Below, piece by piece: positions 5,555-13,553 of a DNA stretch of 21,946 bases; position 1 is the stretch's first letter; every line of letters begins with the position of its first letter. Below the pieces are notes generated by a model, which did no database searches, was not told the DNA's origin, and saw nothing but the letters and a program-made list of their open reading frames with translations. The position numbers were made by a program, and so were the translations under genes. Origin of the DNA: DASQWP01 sp050697555 (GTDB taxonomy: Bacteria > Actinomycetota > Thermoleophilia > Gaiellales > Gaiellaceae); the NCBI GenBank assembly GCA_050697555.1, contig JBOHAD010000040.1:1-21946 (forward strand), in the 5' to 3' direction.

Positions 5555-6720
5555 GCGACCCGGAAGTCGTCGGGGTAGGAGGAGAGCTGCTCGGCGCCGT
5601 CCGCCGTCACGAGGAAGTTGTCCTCGAGCCGCAGGCCGCCGCCGCCCTCCCAGTAGGCGCCAGGCTCGATCGCGAGCACCATTCCCTCCTCGATCGTGCC
5701 GTCTCCGGCCTGGTGCGCGTAGGGCGGCTCGTGGGCGCGCGCGCCGACGCCGTGAGCGACGGGATGGGACGGCTGGCCGGGGTAGCCGGCCTCGGCGATG
5801 CCTGCGCGAATCAGCCGGTCGAGCTCCGCCAGGCTCGCGCCCGGGCGGACGTGGTCGATCGCGGCGCGGTAGACGCCGAGGAGCTCGTCGAGTAACTCCT
5901 CGTACGCCGCGGTGAGCGCCCCTGGACAGACGTTCTTCGTATGGTCGCACCAGTAGCCGTCCACGCAGACCCAGATCTCGAAGAGCGTGGGCTCGTGCTC
6001 CTGCACGGGGCGGGCGCCGGTGGCCGTGAAGGTACGGATGCCCGGACCCGACCAGACGAGCGCGAAGCCGCGGGCGAGCTCGACCTTGCCCTCGTAGCCG
6101 GTGCCTTCCCCGTGGACGAACCCCTCCCAGAGAGCGCCCGCCTCGCTCTCCTTCATGCCGGGCCGAAGCCGGTCGCGGACGTGCTCCATCGCCCGCGCGG
6201 CGAGCTCGTTGGCGAGGCGCATGCGCTCGACCTCCTGCGCCGTCTTGAGCGCGCGCACCCGGGAGAGGAGCGGAGTCGCGTCCGCCAGGCCGCCGAAGGC
6301 GTGGAAGAAGGCGTGCGTGTACGTCGTCGGCTCGCCGACCATGCGGTCGGCCGCCTGGGTGCCGAGCGAGAGCTCGAGCGCCACGCGCTCGTAGCCGCCC
6401 TCGCGCACGACCTCCTGCGCGAGCTCGAGCGCGCGCGCCGTGGGCGGGCGGGGATCGCCCTCGTCGTAGCCGGCGAACAGACGGATGTCGCTCGTCCACG
6501 CGGTGCGCTCCGCGTCGGCGCGCTGCGGCTCGACGGCGACGAGGGTCGGCTCGCCTTCGCGGGGGAAGACGACGAGGTCGTAGCCCTTCATGCACCAGTA
6601 GTTGGAGAGGTAGAGGACGTTGTCGGGTGCGCGGACGACGAGCGCGTCGAGATCGTCCTCGGCCATGAACGCGCGCACGCGGTCGAGCTTGGCGTCGTCC
6701 CGGGGCCAGGTCGTCGTCAC
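5551..6720 (-). CDS. M24 family (Xaa-Pro peptidase/creatinase-like) hydrolase
   Basis: A 389-residue protein with the creatinase N-terminal domain (about 10-150) and an M24 pita-bread catalytic domain (about 160-385). In aminopeptidase P the five metal ligands are Asp, Asp, His, Glu and Glu. Here the second Asp (D259, in GYWCDHTKN), His (H323, in AHGVGARAHE) and both Glu (E352 in AIEPG, E366 in RLEDNF) are present. The first position aligns with Glu248 (FEIWVCVDGYWCD), eleven residues before D259. Enzymes of this family cleave Xaa-Pro bonds or hydrolyse C-N bonds such as creatine. The start is GTG at 6720, and the gene overlaps the downstream synthase (ATGA). Clustering with M20 and FAH hydrolases suggests a small amide substrate rather than peptides. 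Confidence 0.85.
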   Translation of the reverse strand: MTTTWPRDDAKLDRVRAFMAEDDLDALVVRAPDNVLYLSNYWCMKGYDLVVFPREGEPTLVAVEPQRADAERTAWTSDIRLFAGYDEGDPRPPTARALELAQEVVREGGYERVALELSLGTQAADRMVGEPTTYTHAFFHAFGGLADATPLLSRVRALKTAQEVERMRLANELAARAMEHVRDRLRPGMKESEAGALWEGFVHGEGTGYEGKVELARGFALVWSGPGIRTFTATGARPVQEHEPTLFEIWVCVDGYWCDHTKNVCPGALTAAYEELLDELLGVYRAAIDHVRPGASLAELDRLIRAGIAEAGYPGQPSHPVAHGVGARAHEPPYAHQAGDGTIEEGMVLAIEPGAYWEGGGGLRLEDNFLVTADGAEQLSSYPDDFRVA

Positions 6721-6837
6721 GCTCTCGGCACTCTTCCGCGACCCACGCGCGCGCGGACGGGCGATAGGCTCACGCCATCGGGTTGGGGAGGTGGGTTTCC
6801 CAGACTCACGCGCGTCAATCTCATCAGTGCACCCGCG
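6721..6837 (-). other. 117 bp gap between the FAH and M24 genes
   Basis: This is the only sizeable break in the minus-strand block. Read on the minus strand, a TATCGC hexamer (complement of 6761-6766) could be a -10 element about 40 bp before the GTG at 6720, but no good -35 accompanies it. A short GGG-AAA-CCC hairpin lies near 6793-6803. The gap may separate two transcription units or simply be a spacer; no gene is seen. Confidence 0.35.
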
Positions 6838-7701
6838 TCACCAGCGCACCCGCGGCGGGGGCGGCTCGCCGTGGGCCTCCTCCCAGGACACGACCGGGTT
6901 GCGGAGCACGCCGATTCCCTCGATCTCCCCCTCCATCACGTCGCCCGGCTTCAGGTAGAGCGAGGCCGCGTCCGGGCTGAAGCCGGCCACGCCGGACACC
7001 GTGCCCGTCGAGAGGACGTCGCCCGCGCTGTACCCGAGCGCCGAGTAGTGCGCGACGATCTCCGGGATCGTCACCGACATGTTCCCCGAGTGCGAACGCT
7101 GCCGCGGCTCGCCGTTCACGCGCAGCTCCATGGCGAGATCGTGCGGGTCGGGGATCTCGTCCGGCGTCACGATCCACGGTCCGAGCGGGCAGAACGTGTC
7201 GATCGCCTTGCAGTAGGAGAAGACGCCCGACTCCATCTCGCGCCGCTGGATGTCCCGCGCCGTGACGTCGTTGAAGACGACGTAGCCGCCGATGTAGTCC
7301 GCCGCCTCCTCCGGCCCGAACCACCGTCCCGCCTTGCGGATCACCACCGCGAGCTCGAGCTCGTAGTCGAGCTCCTCCGTCAGATGCTCGGGATAGACGA
7401 CGGGCTCGTCCGGGCCCACGATCGCGTCCACGTTCTGGAAGAAGACGATCCAGGGAGAGATCTTGTGCGACCAGCCGACCTGCTTGGACTCCTCCTCGTG
7501 CTCCCGGAAGTTGCCGGCCGTGTGGAAGAACTTCTTGGGGACGATCGGCGCGTGCAGCCGGGCGTCGGCGAGCGCCACCCGCTCCCCGGTCTCGGCGCCG
7601 CCCCGCTCGAAGTACCTCCGCATGTCGGGAACGTCGAGCAGGGCGATCTCGTCCCCCTCGATCCGGCCGACGCGCCCCCCGTCGAAGGTGACGAGCCTCA
7701 C
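6838..7701 (-). CDS. fumarylacetoacetate hydrolase (FAH) family protein
   Basis: A 287-residue FAH-superfamily protein. These metal-dependent enzymes hydrolyse C-C bonds of 1,3-dioxo acids, or act as decarboxylases, isomerases or hydratases at the end of aromatic catabolic routes. The metal ligands appear as E114-x-E116 in LDYELELAVV and D145 in VFNDVTARD, with K165 (SYCKAIDTF) at the usual active-site Lys. GHS-type and GEI-type C-terminal motifs are also recognisable (DVLSTGTVSGV and PGDVMEGEIEGIG). The length is normal for the single-domain family. It starts at GTG, overlapping the M20 stop (GTGA), so it is coupled to that gene. It probably works late in the pathway, on a ring-cleavage-like product; the exact reaction cannot be read. 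Confidence 0.9.
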   Translation of the reverse strand: MRLVTFDGGRVGRIEGDEIALLDVPDMRRYFERGGAETGERVALADARLHAPIVPKKFFHTAGNFREHEEESKQVGWSHKISPWIVFFQNVDAIVGPDEPVVYPEHLTEELDYELELAVVIRKAGRWFGPEEAADYIGGYVVFNDVTARDIQRREMESGVFSYCKAIDTFCPLGPWIVTPDEIPDPHDLAMELRVNGEPRQRSHSGNMSVTIPEIVAHYSALGYSAGDVLSTGTVSGVAGFSPDAASLYLKPGDVMEGEIEGIGVLRNPVVSWEEAHGEPPPPRVRW

Positions 7702-8939
7702 GCCGCCACGCCGCAGACCCGCGCCGCCGCGAGCGCGTAGACCTTCGCCGTCTTCACAAGCCCCTCGATCTCGAGATTCTCACCGAGCTCGGGATCCGGC
7801 AGGCCGCTCGACGTTCCGTAGTTGACCGTCTGGATGCCGTAGCGGGTAAGCGCCGAGGCGTCGGAGAACCAGCGCACCGTGTCCCGCTCGGGCGACTGCC
7901 CGAAGACGTCCGCATGGCTCTCGTCGATCGCGGCCACCAGAGGATGGTCCTCGGCGATCTCCGCCCCGGGCGCCGTGACGTAGATCTCGTGCTCGATCCC
8001 ATGGTCGGGAAAGCGCTCGCGCAGCCCGCGGACGAACTCCTGGAGAGCCGCGCGCGCCTCCACCATGGGCATCGTCGGCGGCACGCGCACGTCGAGGAAG
8101 AGGTCCGTGCGGTGCGGCGTGCGGCTCACGCGCCAGCCGAAGCCGCCGCTGATCGCGCCCAGGTTGACGAGGCCGCGCTTGCCGCCGTAGGCGGCGCGCT
8201 CCTCCCAGGAGGGGATCCACTCGAGGACGGCGTCGAGCACCTCGCGCATGCGCACGATCGAGTTCTCGGGCAGGCGCCCCTCGCTGAAGGCCGTGTGGAC
8301 GAACGGCCCCCGCGTCGAAAGGCGCATCCAGATCGTGCCGTAGTGCCCGAGGACGATCCGCTGCTCGGTCGGCTCGCCGAGGATGCAGACGTCGGCGACG
8401 CCGCCGTGCGAGACGAGGAAGCGGCTCCCGGCCGCGTAGCCCCGGTACTGCCGGCCGCGGAACTCCTCGCCCCACTGCGCCTTCTCGATCTCCCCGACGA
8501 CGGCCGCGATCATGAGGTCGCCGGCGAGCTCGACCCCGGCCCCGTTCAGGGCGAGTCCCGCCGTCACGTAGCAGGCGAGTGCGCCCTTCATGTTCGAGAT
8601 GCCGAGACCGTAGACCCGCCCGTCCCTGACGAAGCCCTCCGGCTGGAAGCCCGGAATGCCCCGGAGCCACGGCTCGTCGCCCGAGTAGGACGTGTCCATG
8701 TGCCCGTTGAGCATGAGGCTCTTGCCGCCGCCCGCGCCCTCGAGCACTCCGAGCACGTTGGGACGCCCGTCCTCGACCTCCTGCACGGCGACCTGCATGC
8801 CGAGGCCCTCGAGCGCTTCGCGCATGCGCTCCGCCATTGCCGCCTCCTCACCCGTCGGACTCGGCGTGGAGACGAGCTCGACGGCGAGGTCGATGAGGGC
8901 CTGCTCGTCGACGGCGGCGAGGATGGCTTCGGCGTCCAT
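7698..8939 (-). CDS. M20 family metallohydrolase (ArgE/DapE/acylase-like) with altered metal site
   Basis: A 413-residue M20-type amidohydrolase, a family that removes N-acyl groups from amino acids or related small molecules. Typical features are LNGHMDT (H80 and D82), a GLGISNMKG segment (111-119), ILGEPTE (E189) and a dimerisation lid with HTAFSEG. Two classical positions are changed. The metal-bridging Asp of the usual DMKG motif is Asn116, and the usual catalytic Glu-Glu pair reads Glu150-Ile151 (VVGEIEKA). The rest of the fold is intact, so this is a divergent subfamily rather than a decayed gene. The ATG overlaps the LLM gene stop by one base. The neighbours suggest it deacylates or opens an amide of the imported compound. 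Confidence 0.85.
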   Translation of the reverse strand: MDAEAILAAVDEQALIDLAVELVSTPSPTGEEAAMAERMREALEGLGMQVAVQEVEDGRPNVLGVLEGAGGGKSLMLNGHMDTSYSGDEPWLRGIPGFQPEGFVRDGRVYGLGISNMKGALACYVTAGLALNGAGVELAGDLMIAAVVGEIEKAQWGEEFRGRQYRGYAAGSRFLVSHGGVADVCILGEPTEQRIVLGHYGTIWMRLSTRGPFVHTAFSEGRLPENSIVRMREVLDAVLEWIPSWEERAAYGGKRGLVNLGAISGGFGWRVSRTPHRTDLFLDVRVPPTMPMVEARAALQEFVRGLRERFPDHGIEHEIYVTAPGAEIAEDHPLVAAIDESHADVFGQSPERDTVRWFSDASALTRYGIQTVNYGTSSGLPDPELGENLEIEGLVKTAKVYALAAARVCGVAA

Positions 8940-10009
8940 CAGGCGCGGAAGTGCGGCAGGACTCGCTCCCCGAAAAGCGCGATCTGCTCGTCGCGGCGCT
9001 CGCCCCAGAGCTCGAGCATGACGTGCGTGCAGCCGGCCTCACGGTATTCCTCGATCGCGGCGATGCAGTCGTCCGGCGTCCCGGCGATCGGCTTGCAGCG
9101 GTCGAGCAGGTCGTCGCCCACCTTCTCCTTCGCGGCGAGCCGGCCACCCCGCTCCATCGCCTCGGCCACCGGCGCGAGCTCGTCCATCTGGATCTCGGCG
9201 AGCTCGAGCAGCGTGTCGGCCGCGCCCTTGATGTTCTGGTGCTTGTTGGCGAGGTACATGGCCGCGATCTCGCGGGCGCCGTCGCGGCCGCGCTCGCGGT
9301 CGGAGCCGTCGATGGAGGCGACGATCGTGCAGCCCAGGTCGAGCCCGTCCCCGTCGCGCCCCGCGTCGGCCGCGCCGGCGACCATGTTCTCGCGGGCATA
9401 GCGGACGAAGGCCGGCGTCGTGATCGAGGGCGTGAGAAGGCCGTCGCCGATCTCGCCCGAGAGCCGCTGCATCTTCGGCGCGGTCGCCGCCACGTAGACG
9501 GGGACGCCGTCCCGGGGCGACTCCGCCTCCCTGCTGAGCGGCGGGACGCTCGCGCTGAAGACGGCGCCGTCATAGTCCACCGCGCCGCCCTCGAGGATGC
9601 CTCGGACGATCGTGACCGCGTCCCGCATCGCCCCGAGCGGGCGCACCTTCTCGTTCCCCCGCTTGATGTTGTTGAGGAAGATCTTCGACGTCCCGAAGCC
9701 GAGCAGGAAGCGACCCGGCCCGGCCGTCTCCTGGACGACCCGCGCGTCCATCGCCACTTGCACCGGATGGCGGGTGAAGGGCGAGATGATCCCCCAGGCG
9801 ATCGTCAGGCGCTCGGTCGCCTGCGCCATGAGCGCCGAAACGACCGTCGAGGAGCGCGCCTCCATCGCGTGCTTGCGCCACCAGGGATAGGCCTCGGCGA
9901 GCCAGATCGTGTCGAATCCGTGCCGGTCGAGGGCCCGCGCATGCCCGAGCATCTCCTCGACGGGCTCCATCGTGAGCTGCATGACGCCGATGCGGAAGGG
10001 AGCAGCCAT
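8939..10009 (-). CDS. LLM class flavin/F420-dependent oxidoreductase
   Basis: A 356-residue member of the luciferase-like family, a TIM barrel using FMN or coenzyme F420. It opens with RIGVMQLTMEPVEEMLGHARALDRHGFDTIWLAE, followed by TIAWGIISPFTRHPVQVAMDARVVQE and GRFLLGFGTSK. This order is characteristic of F420-dependent methylene-tetrahydromethanopterin-reductase-like proteins. PVYVAATAPKMQRLSGEIGDGLLT lies at about 165-190. Such enzymes oxidise alcohols, reduce double bonds or open rings. The start is uncertain: ATG at 10009 gives the usual N-terminus, but a GTG at 10027 would add six residues. Its TGA overlaps the M20 start by one base. It probably performs a redox step between the molybdenum hydroxylase and the hydrolases. 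Confidence 0.88.
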   Translation of the reverse strand: MAAPFRIGVMQLTMEPVEEMLGHARALDRHGFDTIWLAEAYPWWRKHAMEARSSTVVSALMAQATERLTIAWGIISPFTRHPVQVAMDARVVQETAGPGRFLLGFGTSKIFLNNIKRGNEKVRPLGAMRDAVTIVRGILEGGAVDYDGAVFSASVPPLSREAESPRDGVPVYVAATAPKMQRLSGEIGDGLLTPSITTPAFVRYARENMVAGAADAGRDGDGLDLGCTIVASIDGSDRERGRDGAREIAAMYLANKHQNIKGAADTLLELAEIQMDELAPVAEAMERGGRLAAKEKVGDDLLDRCKPIAGTPDDCIAAIEEYREAGCTHVMLELWGERRDEQIALFGERVLPHFRA

Positions 10010-10045
10010 CGGCCGCAATACTCTCACGCCGCCGCTCGCAGGGGA

Positions 10046-10603
10046 CTAGTCCTGCGTCGAGTGGGTGGGGCCCTCGGGCTTGTCCGAGTAGGCCTCAGGC
10101 GAGGCCGGGTGGACGCCCTCCTCCGCCGCGCTCGCGCCCGCCGCGGGCGATGCCTCCCCTGTCGCTGCCGCGCTCACCCGCCTGTCCAACGCGTTCAGGA
10201 CGTTCTGCACCTGCTGATTCACGATCGGCTGGAGGACGCGCTGGCCCATGCTTGCCACCTGGCCGAAGATGCGAACGTCCGCTTCCCAGCGCATCCCGGT
10301 GCCGCCGCCCTCCTCGCTCAGGTCGAACTGCGTCTCCATGCTCATGATCGCGCCGACGCCGTTCCCCTTCGCGCGCAAGCGCGCGTGCACCGGCGCGCGC
10401 GACTCCGCCTTCTCGAAGTCGATGCTCATGCGCATGCTGCCAAGCCCGAGCGGCACCTTGACCTTCGCCTTCCAGTGCGTCTCGTCCGCGACCTCGAAGC
10501 TCTCGACGCCCGGCATGAGCTCCGCCATCTCCGCGGGATCGTTCAGCACTGCCCACACCTTCTCCCGCGGGGCCGCGTAGGTCCGCGTGCCCTCGACCTT
10601 CAT
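10046..10603 (-). CDS. CoxG-like SRPBCC family protein
   Basis: A 185-residue protein. Residues 1-145 form an SRPBCC (START-like) helix-grip domain of the CoxG type. Typical segments are VEGTRTYAAPREKVWAVLNDPAEMAELMPGVESFE at the start and MRWEADVRIFGQVASMGQRVLQPIVNQQVQ at the end. The last 40 residues are Ala/Glu/Pro-rich and probably disordered. CoxG proteins accompany molybdenum CO-dehydrogenase-like complexes, where they help assemble or recruit the enzyme to the membrane. The ATG overlaps the stop of the large-subunit gene (ATGA), so it is made in step with it. It lacks the hydrophobic C-terminal anchor of classical CoxG, so the complex is more likely cytoplasmic. Confidence 0.88.
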   Translation of the reverse strand: MKVEGTRTYAAPREKVWAVLNDPAEMAELMPGVESFEVADETHWKAKVKVPLGLGSMRMSIDFEKAESRAPVHARLRAKGNGVGAIMSMETQFDLSEEGGGTGMRWEADVRIFGQVASMGQRVLQPIVNQQVQNVLNALDRRVSAAATGEASPAAGASAAEEGVHPASPEAYSDKPEGPTHSTQD

Positions 10604-13071
10604 CGCTCCTCCACGCGCACGAGCGCGCGGCTGGCGTCGGGGTTCTGGAGCAGCTCCCAGACCCGGTGGTACGGATTGTGGCTGTCGGTCACGATCGGGT
10701 TGCCGACCGGGCGGAGCGCGTCCTGGATGGCCGCGCAGACGGAATGGATGCCGGCACCGCCGCCCTCCCCCATCCCCTTCGTCCCGAGCGACGTGAACGG
10801 AGAAGGCGACTCGATCGCATCGGTCTTGAGCGGCGGCATGTCGAGCGCGTGCGGGACGTGGTAGTCGTAGAAGTTGGCCGTGAGCAGCGTCCCCTGCTCG
10901 TCGTAGGGGAACGTCTCGAACATCGCCGCTCCGAGCCCGTGCGCCGTCGCCCCGTGCACCTGGCCCTCGACGATCTGCGGGTGGATGCGGACGCCGCAGT
11001 CGTCCACGGCCGCGTAGTCGACGATCTCGTAGACCCCTGTCTCCTTGTCCACCTCGACGACGCACGCGTGTATCTGGGTCGCGTACGTGAGCGTGAGGTT
11101 CCCGAACTTGCGCTCCTTGTCCGGCACCTGGAAGGGCGGCCGGTAGACGTAGCGGCAGTTGAGCGTCACGTCGTCCAGCTCCGGCGGAAGCCCGGCGTTG
11201 TTCGCGTTGATGATCGCGCCGCACGCCATGAAGGGGAGCGCCGCCTCCGGGTTGTCCTTCCGCTTGGCGAAGCCGCCGTCGAGCTCGATGTCGTCGGGAC
11301 CGTCGGCGCCGAGGATCACGGCCGCGAGCCGCCGGATCTGGTCGGCGAGCCCCTCGGTGGCGCCCTTGACCGCCCCGAGGCCGGTGACGGCGAACTGGCT
11401 CGCGTACGTGCCCGAGAAGCCGGCATGGGTGTTCCAGTAGCTGTCGTGGCCGGGGCGTACATGCACCTGGTCGGGCGTGACGCCCAGGATGTCGGAGACG
11501 ACCTGGGAGGCGACCGTCTCGTGGCTCTGCCCCTGCGGGGTCGTGCCGAGCATGACCACGATCTCGCCGAAGATGTCGAGCTTGACCGTCGCCACCTCGT
11601 TGTTGCCCGAGAACTGGAGGTCGGGGTTCAAGAGCTGCGACTGGCCGAAGTTGTTCGTGCCCGAGTCGAGCGTCGAGCCGATCCCGACCCCGAGCAGCTT
11701 TCCCCGAGACTCGGCGTCGCGACGTCGCTCCTCGAGCGATCCGTAGCCGATCAGGTCGAGGGCCATGTCGAGGCAGCGGGCGTAGTCGCCCGAGTCGTAG
11801 ACGCAGCCGTTGGGCGTCTCGTACGGCATCTCCTCGGTCTTGATGTAGTTGCGCTTGCGGATCTCGACGGGGTCGAGCTCGAGCTCGTGCGCGACGATGT
11901 CGATCACGCGCTCGGTGAACCAGAGGTGCTGCATGCGCGAGTAGCCGCGGTTCGGGCCGCACGGCGACTTGTTCGTGACCACCTGGGAGAAGTCGATGTG
12001 GACGTTGCGCCAGCGGTAGAGCCCCGGCGTCACTTGCGCCCAGATGATGCAGCCGAGCGGCTCGTAGCGGCTGTACGCGCCGCAGTCGTCGATCGCCTTG
12101 CAGCGGAAGCCGAGCATCGTCCCGTCCGCCTTGACGGGCACCTCCACGTCGAGGAAGACGCGCTCGTTCCCATGGCTGTTCGCAGTGTGCTGGTCCGTCC
12201 GCCACTCCGTCCACTGCACGGGCCGGTTGAGCTTGCGGGCGAGCAGGCAGAGCGCGACGAGCTGGGGATGCGTGCAGATCTTGTTCCCGAAGGCGCCGCC
12301 GATGTCCTGGGAGACGAAGCGGAGCTTGTCCATCCCCGCGCGGAGCGCCGGGCCCATCATGATGATGGCGAAGCCGGGGAACTGGTTGTTCGCGTGCAGC
12401 GTCCACTGTCCCGTGCCGCGGTCGTACTCGACGACGGCGCCGCTCGTCTCGAGCGGCGTGGAGGAGAAGCGGTCGAAGTGGAGCCGCTCGATCCGGACGA
12501 CCTTGTCGGCCTCGTCGAGCGCGGCGTCGAAGTCGCCCCAGTCGAACGTGCCCGACCACACGAGGTTCGAGCCCGCTTCCTCGTGGAGCACGGCCGCGTC
12601 GTCGTCGAGCGCCCGCTCGGGCTCGACGACGACGGGGAGCGGCTCGTACTCGATCTCGACGAGCTCGGCGGCGTCGCGTGCAACCTCACGCGTGCGGGCG
12701 GCGACAGCAGCCACGGGATCGCCGACGTGGCGCACCTTGCCGACGGCCAGGGCGTAGTCCTTGATCTCCGACCCGGGCGGGACCGAGAGCTGGAAGAACG
12801 GGTCGGTGAGGGCGGCGACCTCCTCGCCGATGAGCGCCCCATAGACGCCCTCGAGCTCGAGCGCCTTCGAGACGTCGATGCTCGTGATCGCCGCGTGCGC
12901 GTACGGCGAGCGGACGAAGTGGACGTAGCCCATCTCGTGGCGGCGAACGTCGTCGGCGAAGACGCCCTGGCCCTGGACGAGCCGCTTGTCCTCCTTCCGC
13001 GGGACGCTCTGCCCGGCGAAGCCCTTCTTTGGGGCCTCGACGCGCTCCGGCGCAACCGTCGTGGAGCTCAC
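10600..13071 (-). CDS. molybdenum hydroxylase large subunit (CoxL/xanthine dehydrogenase family), non-CO type
   Basis: An 823-residue molybdopterin-cytosine-dinucleotide-binding subunit. It binds the Mo cofactor that hydroxylates its substrate with water-derived oxygen. Conserved family features include RKEDKRLVQGQGVFADDV (25-42), IGGAFGNK (257-264), TPQGQSHE (511-518) and GMGEGGG with the catalytic Glu769. The active-site loop reads NKSPCGPNRGYSRM (367-380). It is neither the AYxCSFR of form I CO dehydrogenase nor the AYRGAGR of form II. This argues against CO oxidation and for an organic substrate. It starts at GTG, overlapping the CoxS stop (GTGA). Electrons would pass through the Fe-S and FAD subunits encoded just upstream. 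Substrate identity is unknown; an aldehyde or N-heteroaromatic ring is inferred. Confidence 0.9.
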   Translation of the reverse strand: MSSTTVAPERVEAPKKGFAGQSVPRKEDKRLVQGQGVFADDVRRHEMGYVHFVRSPYAHAAITSIDVSKALELEGVYGALIGEEVAALTDPFFQLSVPPGSEIKDYALAVGKVRHVGDPVAAVAARTREVARDAAELVEIEYEPLPVVVEPERALDDDAAVLHEEAGSNLVWSGTFDWGDFDAALDEADKVVRIERLHFDRFSSTPLETSGAVVEYDRGTGQWTLHANNQFPGFAIIMMGPALRAGMDKLRFVSQDIGGAFGNKICTHPQLVALCLLARKLNRPVQWTEWRTDQHTANSHGNERVFLDVEVPVKADGTMLGFRCKAIDDCGAYSRYEPLGCIIWAQVTPGLYRWRNVHIDFSQVVTNKSPCGPNRGYSRMQHLWFTERVIDIVAHELELDPVEIRKRNYIKTEEMPYETPNGCVYDSGDYARCLDMALDLIGYGSLEERRRDAESRGKLLGVGIGSTLDSGTNNFGQSQLLNPDLQFSGNNEVATVKLDIFGEIVVMLGTTPQGQSHETVASQVVSDILGVTPDQVHVRPGHDSYWNTHAGFSGTYASQFAVTGLGAVKGATEGLADQIRRLAAVILGADGPDDIELDGGFAKRKDNPEAALPFMACGAIINANNAGLPPELDDVTLNCRYVYRPPFQVPDKERKFGNLTLTYATQIHACVVEVDKETGVYEIVDYAAVDDCGVRIHPQIVEGQVHGATAHGLGAAMFETFPYDEQGTLLTANFYDYHVPHALDMPPLKTDAIESPSPFTSLGTKGMGEGGGAGIHSVCAAIQDALRPVGNPIVTDSHNPYHRVWELLQNPDASRALVRVEER

Positions 13072-13553
13072 GCTGACACCTCTCCCTTCGCCGCGGCCGC
13101 GATCGCCTCCACGATGTTCACGTAGCCCGTGCAGCGGCAGATGTTCCCCTGGATCGCGCGCCGGATCTCGTGCTCGGTCGGCTCGGGATTGTTGTCGAGC
13201 AGGTACTTGGCGCTCATCAGCATCCCCGGCGTGCAGTAGCCGCACTGGAGCGCGTGATGGTCCGAGAATGCCTGCTGGAGGGCGTGGAGCCCGTCGTCGT
13301 CCGCGAGCGACTCGACCGTCTCGATCGTCGCGCCGTCCGCCTGCACGGCGAGGAGCATGCAGCTCTTGACCGCTTGCCCGCCGAGCAAGACCGTGCACGC
13401 TCCGCAGTTCCCGGTGTCGCAGCCGACGTGCGTGCCGGTGAGCTGGAGGTCGTCGCGGATGAAGTGCACGAGCAGGCGGCGCACGTCCACCTCGCGCTCG
13501 TGGACCTCGCCGTTGACCGTGACCGCGATCCCCTTGCTCGTAACCGGCTCCAC
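13068..13553 (-). CDS. CoxS-like [2Fe-2S] subunit of molybdenum hydroxylase
   Basis: A 161-residue small subunit with two [2Fe-2S] clusters. The N-terminal plant-ferredoxin-like domain has C45, C50, C53 and C65 (GCDTGNCGACTV...KSC). The C-terminal helical domain has C104, C107, C139 and C141 (CGYC...CRC). This is the full family complement. It relays electrons from the Mo site to FAD. The start is a GTG directly abutting the TAG of the FAD-subunit gene, and the stop overlaps the large-subunit start. The medium-small-large gene order is the same as coxMSL in CO-oxidising bacteria, though the large subunit indicates a different substrate. Confidence 0.95.
   Translation of the reverse strand: MEPVTSKGIAVTVNGEVHEREVDVRRLLVHFIRDDLQLTGTHVGCDTGNCGACTVLLGGQAVKSCMLLAVQADGATIETVESLADDDGLHALQQAFSDHHALQCGYCTPGMLMSAKYLLDNNPEPTEHEIRRAIQGNICRCTGYVNIVEAIAAAAKGEVSA

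Noticed and set aside
4370..6595. A 741-codon open frame on the minus strand covering the synthase and most of the M24 gene.
   Set aside because: Its N-terminal half is an Arg-rich shadow of the M24 gene. The real synthase starts at the ATG at 5554, which overlaps the M24 stop.
10046..12559. An 837-codon open frame fusing CoxG to a long upstream sequence.
   Set aside because: The upstream part is the shadow of the molybdenum-subunit gene. CoxG begins at the ATG at 10603, coupled to the CoxL-like stop.
10666..13125. An 819-codon plus-strand open frame opposite the CoxL-like gene.
   Set aside because: Its sequence is low-complexity Val/Arg/Asp/Leu typical of antisense of high-GC coding DNA, with no motif and no ribosome site. 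The minus strand carries conserved enzyme motifs throughout.
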